Assembly: GCF_001975705.1 (NCBI RefSeq)
Contig: NZ_CP015093.1
Span: 2,170,001-2,234,000, forward strand
DNA length: 64,000 nt
From: Salipiger abyssi
Lineage (GTDB): Bacteria > Pseudomonadota > Alphaproteobacteria > Rhodobacterales > Rhodobacteraceae
Reading direction: 5' to 3'
The position numbers and the translations under genes are program-made. The notes below the pieces were generated by a model, which did not search any database, was not told where the DNA came from, and was given only the letters and a program-made list of their open reading frames with translations. Numbering within the stretch: the stretch's first letter is position 1; every line of letters begins with the position of its first letter. This document shows, in pieces, positions 36,353-44,343 of this stretch.

Positions 36353-38968
36353 ATGGCAGATGGCATTCGCGTCACCGACGAGGCGGCGCTACCGGATTTT
36401 GACGCCGTATCCGGCGACTTCGAGGGCAGCTCCGGGCGCATTTCGCGGGCCACCCTTGCCATGGGGCTTGTGAACACAGGATTGATCACATCCTCGTCGC
36501 GGATGCGCAGCGAACGCTACGAAGGGTCGCCGCCGCCGAACCCCATAACCCTGCCAGTTGCCCCCGCCAATGATGATGCTGTCATCGTGCTAGCCGGCGG
36601 CAGTTATCAGCCACGCACGGAATGGACGCGGGATGGCACAGAACTGACCATGGTCGATGGCTGGCCCGACGGGATCACGCATGTCGATGTGCTGATTTGG
36701 GAGGGCGTGATCAGCACGGCCAGTGCGGCCAGCACCACATTCGAGGCGGGTGACAGCCTGGAGGACCGGTATCCCATGCCCCCGTTCGCTGGGCGCGACC
36801 AGCTTGTCAGCTGGTGGGGCGTTGCGGGCAACCGTGATGCTGTCCCCGTGGGCAAGGTGTTTAGCGACGGGTACAAGCAGTATATGAAGATGCCTGCTGG
36901 CCACCCACGTTACGGGACCAACCCCATAACCGACCTGCCGGGTGTTTGCCCTGTGGGCCTCTGGGATTTGGGTCATTTTGGCGCCGACTATACAGGCACG
37001 GTCGATAGCACCGCGATCATTCAGGCCGCCATCACAGCCGCCGCTGGCACCAAGCTGCATTCGACCGGAGCGGCGCTGCGCATGGATGGCACTGCCGTGA
37101 TTTCAGCGCACGGTCAGGAGATCGCGTTCGGAGCAACACGGATCGACGCGACCGCGTTCACCGGCTGGCTGGCTGTGGCGGGCGATGGGTGGAATACGGG
37201 GCGTGTACGAGCACCCGTTGAGGTGCGCGGTCAGGAAGGCCCAAGCACGGTACTTTCTGCGGATACAGGGCGTCGGGCGACCGCGATCACCGTGGCCTCG
37301 GCGGCGGGAATCAGTGCGGGCGATCAGGCGTTCATTCAAAGCGACGGAGAGCGCTGGTACACCCTGTCGGGCAAAGAGATCTATAAGGGCGAGCCCGTCA
37401 GAATTACCGATGTGACCGGCAATACCCTCACTCTCGACCGACCGCTGCGCTTCGAGTACGACGCGACCTCCCACACCGTAACGGTCGATACGTACACGCC
37501 CGCACGTGACGTGCGCATCAGCGGCGGCATCTGGCAGGGCGGCGGCGTTCGGCAGGCGATGGCCAACGGGTTTGGGCCGGCGGCACTCTTTGCTGAGGGA
37601 TACTACAACTGCACGTTCGAGCCCGTTTACGTGGAGGGCTTTCAGGGTCGCGCAATCCATTTCAAGGACGGACAGAGAGCCTCTGCTATCAACACAACTT
37701 TGCGGGGTCACACCGATGCATACGGGCCAGTGACCGAGGATCTCGACAGTGGGTTCTACGGCGTATGGTTCGAGAGATCCGCCATATGCAAGGCGGACGG
37801 GATCACCGGCATCCGGCTGCGTCATGTGGTGGACGGGAATGACAGCTTTGACGTGATCTGCGACAACATCACGCCTCTCGACAACCATGCCGCAGCCTAC
37901 ACCTGCCATGAGGGATGCGGTGACTGGACGTTTCGTGCTGGGTGCCTTGCAGACCAGATTTCTCACTATGCCATGCAGTGGCGCGGTGGTGACGTGACAT
38001 TGCAGGGGGTGCCATGGCAGTCTGACGTTGCCGCTGCGAGCGAGTTCGGCTTCACTGTTATTGACGGCGGAGTCGGGGACATGACGCGGGTTATCACACT
38101 CGATGGCGCGCAGATCAGCGCGAACTATGCGGCGGTCTTCGTAAATATTCCGGAGGTCGAGCTTCGCCTGTTGCCCGGAACCGTCCTGAGATCAACGCGC
38201 GTCGATAGCTCGCCGCTCACAGTCGGCAGCCCCAACATGACCTTGCTGTCCGCTCGCGGCGTCACCCTCATCACCCAGGGTGACAGCTGCATAGAGATCA
38301 CCGCAGGCGCTCTTTCTGACGGCGATGTGGTGGACATTCAGGACTGCACTCTCGACGGGTATACAGGCGCGGGCGTGCGCAACTACTCGGATGCGACCAA
38401 GGCGCACATGGTCGTCAAGAACAACCATGTGCGCCCTGCAAACCCTGCCGCAGAGATCCTGACTTATGATAATCTGAACAGCGTGGATAGCGGCTCGGGT
38501 CGTGGCTACGTGATCTCAGGCCCGAACTATGGAGCCGATGGCGAGGTATGGGGCATCGCCACGAATGCAAACCGCTGGACGCCTGCGCTCGTGACAGACG
38601 ATGTCACTGATTTTTCCTACGGATTTGCCACCCGTGGGCAGTGGGAGCGTGTCAGCAGCAACTGCATCAAATTCAGCGGACGGGTGAGCCTGACCGGGCT
38701 AAACACGTCGACTGGCAATATCCAGATCGACCTATCGGATATCGGCTTGCCGTTTGCGACATACGTTGATGGGTCGGCGTCGCTTGAGATCTATGCCTAT
38801 GCGGCTGCGGGTACGCGGTTCGGGTTACAGATTGAGGACGACGCCAGCGGACGGATTACACTGCTGCGCTATCCGGCGGCTGCCACGACGCCGGTCAGCG
38901 CGGATGTGTCTGACCTCACCGCAACCACCACGATAAAATTCTCTGGCCACATCTTTCTGGGGGCGTAA
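36353..38968 (+). CDS. tailspike with pectate-lyase-like beta-helix
   Basis: 871 residues from ATG 36353 (GAGG 8 nt upstream). The N-terminus is an attachment domain. At about 205-230, GLWDLGHFGADYTGTVDSTA and IIQAAITAA match the opening of right-handed beta-helix (pectate lyase superfamily) tailspikes. Repeated beta-helix rungs follow to about residue 700, then a C-terminal beta-sandwich (SFGFATRG-type, IKFSGRVSLTGLNT) probably trimerises. Likely binds or degrades a surface polysaccharide. Confidence 0.82.
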   Translation: MADGIRVTDEAALPDFDAVSGDFEGSSGRISRATLAMGLVNTGLITSSSRMRSERYEGSPPPNPITLPVAPANDDAVIVLAGGSYQPRTEWTRDGTELTMVDGWPDGITHVDVLIWEGVISTASAASTTFEAGDSLEDRYPMPPFAGRDQLVSWWGVAGNRDAVPVGKVFSDGYKQYMKMPAGHPRYGTNPITDLPGVCPVGLWDLGHFGADYTGTVDSTAIIQAAITAAAGTKLHSTGAALRMDGTAVISAHGQEIAFGATRIDATAFTGWLAVAGDGWNTGRVRAPVEVRGQEGPSTVLSADTGRRATAITVASAAGISAGDQAFIQSDGERWYTLSGKEIYKGEPVRITDVTGNTLTLDRPLRFEYDATSHTVTVDTYTPARDVRISGGIWQGGGVRQAMANGFGPAALFAEGYYNCTFEPVYVEGFQGRAIHFKDGQRASAINTTLRGHTDAYGPVTEDLDSGFYGVWFERSAICKADGITGIRLRHVVDGNDSFDVICDNITPLDNHAAAYTCHEGCGDWTFRAGCLADQISHYAMQWRGGDVTLQGVPWQSDVAAASEFGFTVIDGGVGDMTRVITLDGAQISANYAAVFVNIPEVELRLLPGTVLRSTRVDSSPLTVGSPNMTLLSARGVTLITQGDSCIEITAGALSDGDVVDIQDCTLDGYTGAGVRNYSDATKAHMVVKNNHVRPANPAAEILTYDNLNSVDSGSGRGYVISGPNYGADGEVWGIATNANRWTPALVTDDVTDFSYGFATRGQWERVSSNCIKFSGRVSLTGLNTSTGNIQIDLSDIGLPFATYVDGSASLEIYAYAAAGTRFGLQIEDDASGRITLLRYPAAATTPVSADVSDLTATTTIKFSGHIFLGA

Positions 38969-38971
38969 CCC

Positions 38972-40099
38972 ATGCAGCTTATCAACGTAGCCGCCGTCGA
39001 TTTCAGCACCGGTGTTCAGGTCGGCGCCCCGGAAAGTGTGTTCTTCTCGAATGCCACCGTGCCTGACGGAAAAGCTCCTTTTGCCGCCGCCAGAGCGCCC
39101 AGGGCCTTTTTTGGTGACGCCATGGGATTTTCGGGGGCGACGGCTGGGAATAACACCACGACGGTGTCTCAGCTCACGGACAATACCGTGTTCGATGGCA
39201 CCGAGGATCTGGAATACTTTGCCAACAATGCCACCATCGTCGTGGCCACGGATTACGGCATTGCGGGTGCATTTGCCGCCACAAGCAAAAACACGACCTC
39301 TGGCGACAAAACGATAACCATCGCATCCCATATGGCCAATCATGATACGGACGGCCCCGGGTGGGCACTGTACCTGGACGCCGTGCGCATGCCCGGGGCC
39401 GGGTCCGTCTGGGGTGGGGAGCTGCAAGTCGGCAACAAAGGGATTAGCCCTACCGCTGGCGACGGCGCACCCGGCATCACGCCTCACGGGCGCTTTTTGT
39501 CGGGCTCCACGCGCGGCCTGACCATTGGCAGTGGCGCAGACCCCAACGTGCACGCGACCTCCTACCCGGTGGACGTGGCGCTCTATATCGCGCCGAACGG
39601 TTCCACGTTTTACAATGGCATCACGTTTGGGCCGGGTGCGCTGGAGCCGTGGGCAGACGGCGGTCGCCGGGCCATCAACATGCAGGCGAATGGCACGCGG
39701 ATGAGCTGGTTCACCGCTGGCGCCGCGCCCGGAAGCCCCTATGAGCAATTCTACATCGCTGCGAACATGACCGGTGCGGCCAGCTCGCGTATGGGCATGC
39801 GCGCCAATGATAGCGGTCTTTCGTTTTTGAATGACGCTGAGCATCCGTTCTTTTTTCTCAACAACGGGGTCGGGTCCGTAGCGCTGAACTATGTGGCGAT
39901 TGGCGCGGCCGGGACAGGGAGCCCTGCCCGGATCTATGTTGATGGCGTCGATGACGACGCAGACCTTTTGCTTGATCCGGCTGGCGCAGGGCACGTGCGT
40001 ATGGGCTCCTATGCAGCGCTGGCAGGCGAGACGGCGAGCGGCACTCTTACGATCAAGGACGCGAACGGGGTGCTGCGCAAGCTCTCCGTCGTATCCTAA
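38972..40099 (+). CDS. tail fibre / receptor-binding protein
   Basis: 375 residues. The middle has TTSGDKTITIASHMANHDTD and GWALYLDAVRMPGAGSVWGG. The C-terminus (GAGHVRMGSYAALAGETASG, TLTIKDANGVLRKLSVVS) is the 'IxIxDxxGxxRKLAV' end found in many phage tail fibres. Three base pairs after the tailspike, so probably co-assembled. Confidence 0.7.
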   Translation: MQLINVAAVDFSTGVQVGAPESVFFSNATVPDGKAPFAAARAPRAFFGDAMGFSGATAGNNTTTVSQLTDNTVFDGTEDLEYFANNATIVVATDYGIAGAFAATSKNTTSGDKTITIASHMANHDTDGPGWALYLDAVRMPGAGSVWGGELQVGNKGISPTAGDGAPGITPHGRFLSGSTRGLTIGSGADPNVHATSYPVDVALYIAPNGSTFYNGITFGPGALEPWADGGRRAINMQANGTRMSWFTAGAAPGSPYEQFYIAANMTGAASSRMGMRANDSGLSFLNDAEHPFFFLNNGVGSVALNYVAIGAAGTGSPARIYVDGVDDDADLLLDPAGAGHVRMGSYAALAGETASGTLTIKDANGVLRKLSVVS

Positions 40100-40139
40100 T
40101 ATCCCCCCCTGAAACCTCCCCCCGAAGAAAGGAAGTACC

Positions 40140-40460
40140 ATGAAAATCGACTTCGATCAGCCGATCACCAATCTCGACGGCACACCGTTGGTCATGTTCC
40201 CGCCCGTCCTCGACGCGGACGGCTCCGAGGTCCGTCCGGCTGTCGAGGCGACGCTGGGCCGCTATGTCGGCCATATCGTCAACACAACCCGCGAGGCCGA
40301 GTCGTCGTCGCTGGAGCGAGGCAAGCTGGCAATGCGGATCTATGGCGGTGGCGAAGTCGAGGTGACAGCCGAGGAGCTGACGCTTATGCGCCGCATCGTG
40401 ACCAACAATGGCATGCCCTGCAACGCTGTCTACATTGCACACAATCTGCTGGAGGTCTGA
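40140..40460 (+). CDS. 106-residue protein after tail fibre
   Basis: MKIDFDQPITNLDGTPLVMF ... AVEATLGRYVGHIVNTTREA ... AEELTLMRRIVTNNGMPCNA. GAAAGGAAG lies just upstream. This acidic/helical small protein after tail fibre genes is common in alphaproteobacterial phages; a chaperone or assembly role is possible. Followed by a strong terminator. Confidence 0.65.
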   Translation: MKIDFDQPITNLDGTPLVMFPPVLDADGSEVRPAVEATLGRYVGHIVNTTREAESSSLERGKLAMRIYGGGEVEVTAEELTLMRRIVTNNGMPCNAVYIAHNLLEV

Positions 40461-40544
40461 TCGTCTCGACCGTTCGAACGGCCATTGGCGCTCCCTTCAC
40501 TGGCCGGCCTGACGCCGGCAGCACCTTCAATCGGCATGACACGA

Positions 40545-40567
40545 CCCGCCGCCGGCGGGCTTTTTTT
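40545..40567 (+). terminator. intrinsic terminator T1
   Basis: CCCGCC-GCC-GGCGGG stem (40545-40559), then C and seven T (40561-40567). It lies immediately before the GTG start of the membrane protein at 40580. Confidence 0.85.
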
Positions 40568-40579
40568 ATGAGGATTCCC

Positions 40580-41218
40580 GTGACAGATCCGGATGGACGA
40601 TACATTCCGCCGAAAAAGTGGGTGGCGCAGCGCTTCGTCACCAAATTTGCCGATTGGGTCATCATTGGTGTGATCGGGTTCCTGGCTGTCGCATTTGTCG
40701 AGCCGGTTCGCGAGCGGGCGCTCGCAATCTGGAACACGCCAACCTCGATGACACAGATCAGCGAGAACCTGGTCAATCTCTCGGATCGCCTCGACGTGGT
40801 GTCGGTCGAGGTGCGACGCTTGAAGCAGCCGGAAACGGTGTTCGAGATGAGCACCTACAACACCCGGCCAGTCGAAGGCTATTGCGTGTCCGGCCAGCCT
40901 TGCACGATCAATGTGCGGATCCGCCGTCTGCAAGACGCGCTTTCCTGCCGCATCGTGCCGGGCAGTATCCAGTGGGGCTTCATCAATCCGCGCGCCGACA
41001 CCTTCGTTTCTGCGCGCCGGATGGACAGGCCGTCTGGCCGCAATGTCGGGGTGTCCTGGGAGGATATCACGATCCGTCTCATGACGCCGCCGAACCTTGA
41101 ACCAGAGGCGTATTTCACGTTCGAGGCCTTCTATACCGAGTGCCCCGGCATGGGCGGCGGTGACGATCCGATCAGCTTCAACAGCCCGCGTGACCTGTTC
41201 GAGATTCGCGCGGAATAG
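40580..41218 (+). CDS. membrane-anchored coiled-coil protein
   Basis: 212 residues from GTG 40580, with GAGGA 6-7 nt upstream; an in-frame ATG at 40568 directly abuts the terminator U-run and lacks an RBS. One membrane helix at about 26-46 (DWVIIGVIGFLAVAFVEPV), a coiled coil (ISENLVNLSDRLDVVSVEVR), then a beta-rich domain with four cysteines. Probably an inner-membrane protein with a periplasmic or cytoplasmic domain; lysis or exclusion role possible, unknown. Confidence 0.65.
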   Translation: MTDPDGRYIPPKKWVAQRFVTKFADWVIIGVIGFLAVAFVEPVRERALAIWNTPTSMTQISENLVNLSDRLDVVSVEVRRLKQPETVFEMSTYNTRPVEGYCVSGQPCTINVRIRRLQDALSCRIVPGSIQWGFINPRADTFVSARRMDRPSGRNVGVSWEDITIRLMTPPNLEPEAYFTFEAFYTECPGMGGGDDPISFNSPRDLFEIRAE

Positions 41219-41243
41219 ACCTTGCGCCAAATCGACCACCACC

Positions 41244-41269
41244 GCCCGGCCATCGCGCCGGGCTTTTTT
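41244..41269 (+). terminator. intrinsic terminator T2
   Basis: GCCCGGC (41244-41250), 6-nt loop, GCCGGGC (41257-41263), followed by six T. Placed between the membrane protein and the next small gene. Confidence 0.85.
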
Positions 41270-41332
41270 ATGCGCGCTTCGGCGCATCGCCTGCCCGAGC
41301 GTCAACGGGCATAGCAGAAGAAAGATCGAAAC

Positions 41333-41611
41333 ATGCAGAACGCACCCTTTACCATCAAGCACATCACTCCGGATGGAGATACGTTTCTCTGTCCCGCCGC
41401 GATCATCACATGCATAGGATCTCCGATCCCAGGGGGACCGGCGCGTGGCATTGCCCTGCCACCGAAAAAGATCGAATTCGATATGGGGCGCGGTGACGGC
41501 CTCAAAGGCTCGGTGTCGACGGGCGTCGTCTACGTTCTCAACCAGAATGGGAAGACCGTCGATACCTATCACTTTCCCTTGACCGAGGCTGAACAAGCCA
41601 GCGAGGCATAG
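41333..41611 (+). CDS. 92-residue hypothetical
   Basis: MQNAPFTIKHITPDGDTFLC ... ARGIALPPKKIEFDMGRGDG ... VVYVLNQNGKTVDTYHFPLT. Predicted small beta-barrel-like protein, no motif. Flanked on both sides by intrinsic terminators, so it forms its own transcriptional segment in the late region. Confidence 0.55.
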   Translation: MQNAPFTIKHITPDGDTFLCPAAIITCIGSPIPGGPARGIALPPKKIEFDMGRGDGLKGSVSTGVVYVLNQNGKTVDTYHFPLTEAEQASEA

Positions 41612-41731
41612 CTGCGGCCAGATGTGAGATGGGTTGCGGCCCCTTCGGAGAATCCTTCCGGGTATCTCATCCCCATGCACGCATGGGGATTGTCCGCGTC
41701 GGGGCCGCATCCAACATTACGAAACTTTTCC

Positions 41732-41759
41732 AAGCCAAGCCATAGCGCTTGGCTTTTTT
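41732..41759 (+). terminator. intrinsic terminator T3
   Basis: AAGCCAAGC (41732-41740), 6-nt loop, GCTTGGCTT (41747-41755), T-run to 41759. It ends 14 bp before the endolysin start; the RBS GGGAG lies between. Confidence 0.85.
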
Positions 41760-41773
41760 CATGGGAGATGACC

Positions 41774-42418
41774 ATGCGACGAGCTGAAATTTGTATTCCG
41801 CGCATCCTCGAGCACGAGGGTGGATATGTGAACCATCCGAACGACCCAGGCGGCGCGACGAACAGGGGGGTGACCATCGGCACGCTTCGGCGTCTCGGGA
41901 TGGATCTCGATGGCGACGGTGACATTGACATCGCTGATCTGAAGGCGCTGTCAGAGGCGGATGCGATAAAGGTTTACAAGGCGTTCTACTGGGACAAGGT
42001 GAGCGCTGATCTTCTGCCGATTGGCATCGACTATGCTGTTGCCGATTTCGCGGTCAACAGTGGCCCAGGCCGTGCCGCGAAATATCTCCAGCGGCTTCTG
42101 AGCGTCACTCAAGACGGCGATATCGGTCCCATTACCCTGTCTGCTGCTGCGAAATCGGACCCGGCGACGCTTGTCGTCGATCTGTGCGACGCGCGTCTGA
42201 GATTCATGCGCGGCCTGTCGATCTGGAAGACCTTCGGGCGAGGCTGGACGGCGCGCGTCGAGGGGGTCGAGAGCGCGGCGCTCGCGGACATTGCAGAGGC
42301 GCGGCTACCGGAACCGGACGCGCCGCCCGCCAATCCGGCGCCCGCCGGCGATGAAGTAGAGCGCCAGCGGCGTGCGATGCTCTCGGCGCGCAATATCCTG
42401 GACGCGGCACTCCAGTGA
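41774..42418 (+). CDS. endolysin, glycoside hydrolase family 108
   Basis: 214 residues. ILEHEGGYVNHPNDPGGATN at residues 11-30 is the GH108 N-acetylmuramidase signature; Glu15 of the EGG motif is the expected catalytic acid. VTIGTLRRLGMDLDGDGDID and YWDKVSADLLPIGIDYAVAD continue the domain, and VTQDGDIGPITLSAAA is a peptidoglycan-binding-3-like part. No signal peptide is seen, so release depends on a holin. Start 41774 is chosen because GGGAG lies 6 nt upstream. Confidence 0.9.
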   Translation: MRRAEICIPRILEHEGGYVNHPNDPGGATNRGVTIGTLRRLGMDLDGDGDIDIADLKALSEADAIKVYKAFYWDKVSADLLPIGIDYAVADFAVNSGPGRAAKYLQRLLSVTQDGDIGPITLSAAAKSDPATLVVDLCDARLRFMRGLSIWKTFGRGWTARVEGVESAALADIAEARLPEPDAPPANPAPAGDEVERQRRAMLSARNILDAALQ

Positions 42419-42705
42419 TCAAGGCAACCCATTACCGCGACCGAAACACTTTCCTCGCGGATCGTAAGGCCGGATCGTTCTGGATCGGCGATCCGGACGA
42501 GAACGGCTCGCAGAACTTCATCTTTTTCTGCCCGTGCGGATGCGAGGCCAAGCTCGTCCTCACAGTCGGCAACGGCTTCAAGCCGCGCTACGGCCCGAGC
42601 TGGTGCTGGAACGGCAGCACCTCTGAGCCTGAGCTGAGCCCCTCTGTGAACTGGGAGGGGCACTGGCACGGCTGGTTGCGCGGGGGCTCCTGGCGCCCGT
42701 GCTGA
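42415..42705 (+). CDS. DUF6527-like protein
   Basis: 96 residues from GTG 42415, overlapping the endolysin stop. FFCPCGCEAKLVLTVGNG, SWCWNGSTSEPELSPSVNWE and a C-terminal HWHGWLRGGSW are the zinc-knuckle and 'WxWNGxxxxPxxSPS' motifs I associate with DUF6527, often next to endolysins in alphaproteobacterial phages. Function unknown; perhaps lysis-associated. Confidence 0.65.
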   Translation: MIKATHYRDRNTFLADRKAGSFWIGDPDENGSQNFIFFCPCGCEAKLVLTVGNGFKPRYGPSWCWNGSTSEPELSPSVNWEGHWHGWLRGGSWRPC

Positions 42706-42778
42706 ACCTCATCACCGACTGGTGCCTGTCGCCGGTCTTCTTTGCGGCGCTGCCGCTTATTCATGAAAGGATATGACC

Positions 42779-42961
42779 ATGACCCTGCTTCAGGGCAAGA
42801 AAACCTATATCGTGGCGCTGATCATCGTGGCGCTCGTCATTGTGGAAAAGGTGCTCGGGATCGAAATCCCCGGCGTCGAAATCGGGGATGACTGGCTGCT
42901 GATCGTGCTGAATGGCCTCGGCCTCGGCTCGTTGCGCGCTGGCATCGCGAAGGGCTTCTGA
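42779..42961 (+). CDS. holin-like small membrane protein
   Basis: 60 residues. MTLLQGKKTYIVALIIVALV gives a first membrane helix; DDWLLIVLNGLGLGSLRAGI gives a second. Basic N-terminus. The AAAGG 8 nt upstream favours ATG 42779 over 42773. Its size, two helices and position beside the endolysin fit a class II-type holin or anti-holin; not proven. Confidence 0.6.
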   Translation: MTLLQGKKTYIVALIIVALVIVEKVLGIEIPGVEIGDDWLLIVLNGLGLGSLRAGIAKGF

Positions 42962-43077
42962 CGAGATCCCCGGCATGCCGCCGGGGCTGACGGGCCGGGC
43001 CGTCTCATTCACCATCCCGGAAGTGCCCGGATGGGCATGCAAGGACCTGCAATGGGTTCTGTGGTTCCCCAACCAGA

Positions 43078-43107
43078 CCTCGCGCGGCGCTGCTGCGCGG
43101 GGTTTTT
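43078..43107 (+). terminator. intrinsic terminator T4
   Basis: CCTCGCGC (43078-43085), 9-nt loop, GCGCGGGG (43095-43102), followed by five T. It closes the holin segment. Confidence 0.75.
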
Positions 43108-43139
43108 CTGTGCTTGCGGAACAGCCTTTCGTTCAGCAT

Positions 43140-43325
43140 ATGTTCTGTATGGTCTATGCGATGGGATTCCGCGTCGTCGTGCGCGATGAGGGCGGCAAGA
43201 TCGTCCGAGATGAGCCGGCGGAACACTTCGCCGCCGCCAAGCCGATCTATGACGATATCGAGCCTGAGAGCGGCCAGACCGTCGCGCTCCAGCATGGGAT
43301 TAGGGTCGTGCTGTCGAAGGGGTGA
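43140..43325 (+). CDS. last phage gene, 61-residue hypothetical
   Basis: MFCMVYAMGFRVVVRDEGGK ... AKPIYDDIEPESGQTVALQH. The C-terminal half looks like a compact beta protein. The frame is open upstream across terminator T4, so the start could differ (43140, 43161 or a GTG at 43110); no SD is clear. Probably the last prophage gene. Confidence 0.4.
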   Translation: MFCMVYAMGFRVVVRDEGGKIVRDEPAEHFAAAKPIYDDIEPESGQTVALQHGIRVVLSKG

Positions 43326-43519
43326 GGGGCCTGGAATTGGCTTGGAGCTCTGGTTTCCAATTCTTCGTAAGCCATTGAAGACCCTTTGCCTTCATGGTTT
43401 CCTATTTCTCGAAAAATACTTTCTTTTTCAGCTTTTCTTTCGGTCCTGCCGGGATCGCCACGCGCCATTTTGGCGATGAGCGCCGCGTCCAATTCCTCGC
43501 CGGCCTTCCGGCAGGTGCC
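43326..43519. other. prophage-chromosome junction region (attR expected)
   Basis: 194 bp with no convincing gene between the last phage-type ORF and the host methyltransferase. It contains an inverted repeat GAATTGG (43334-43340)/CCAATTC (43357-43363) and an A/T-rich patch (43400-43440) that contrasts with the GC-rich flanks. No tRNA gene is present. The core att sequence cannot be defined without the left end. Confidence 0.4.
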
Positions 43520-44161
43520 CTATCCGTTCTTGCGCGCGACGCCCCAGCCGATTGCAGGGTATTCGCGGATATGGCTGTAGCCCAGATGCGGTAGCAGCGT
43601 GTCCCAGGCAAGCCGCACGGTCTTTGCGCTGCGCTCGTCTTCGGAATAGGCGTTCATCGTCTCCGGATTTTTCCGGTGATAGGCCGAGCCCGCCATCGAC
43701 CAGTTCATGTCGTCCAGCACCAGCAGGCCGCCCGGTTTCAGCAGCATGTCGACCAACACCACGCCAAAGCCGGTACGGTCCCATTGATGGCCGCCGTCGA
43801 AGTAGCACAGATCGAATTGCGGACGGGGCTGGCTGTTGATCATGCGTTGCAGCTCCCATGTGTAGGAGCGCTCCGCGAAACGTGGGGTGATGCGCCTTTC
43901 CAGCCCGGTTGATTTCATCAGGTCGAAGATATTGGGCGAGCGGTCGCGGGCCGTGGCCTTGTCGATGGTGACCAGCCTGCCAGAGCCGAAATCCTCGAGC
44001 ATTGCGCCAATATAGACGCTGCTCTTACCCTGGTAAAACCCGATCTCGAGGATCTCCCGCGCCTCGTATTCGCGCAGGATCGACCGGAGGAGCGCGGCTC
44101 GGCTTTCATCCATGTAGGGGATGTCGGAAAATGTCCGGGTGACAAGATCGAATGTGCTCAT
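43520..44161 (-). CDS. class I SAM-dependent methyltransferase
   Basis: 213 residues from ATG 44161. ILEIGFYQGKSSVYIGAML is the SAM-binding motif I; FDLCYFDGGHQWDRTGFGVV and LLKPGGLLVLDDMNWSMAG complete a Methyltransf_24/CmcI-like domain. The substrate is not evident; such proteins methylate small molecules or sugars. It reads toward the prophage and is the first host gene at the right border. Confidence 0.75.
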   Translation of the reverse strand: MSTFDLVTRTFSDIPYMDESRAALLRSILREYEAREILEIGFYQGKSSVYIGAMLEDFGSGRLVTIDKATARDRSPNIFDLMKSTGLERRITPRFAERSYTWELQRMINSQPRPQFDLCYFDGGHQWDRTGFGVVLVDMLLKPGGLLVLDDMNWSMAGSAYHRKNPETMNAYSEDERSAKTVRLAWDTLLPHLGYSHIREYPAIGWGVARKNG

Positions 44162-44343
44162 GGGGTAAATAATCACGCTGCTTCAGTCGGTTCTCCGGGA
44201 CTATGGCACGCGGTCTTGGAGAGCGAAACCCGTCGGAGCGGGCATGGGTCGCTGCGCTCTTTCCGCCGATCTGCACAAGCCGGCTTGCCGCGCCCGAGCC
44301 GAGGCGACAGACTGGCGGCAACGAAAAAATCGGAGGCAGAACG

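Noticed and set aside
42717..42743. GACTGG/CCGGTC hairpin with TTCTTT as a terminator
   Set aside because: Stem has only 6 pairs with a G-U and a broken T-run; too weak to list.
43247..43492. 81-codon minus-strand frame spanning the prophage border
   Set aside because: It overlaps the last phage ORF antisense, has no RBS and shows no coherent domain; could be a remnant but not supportable.
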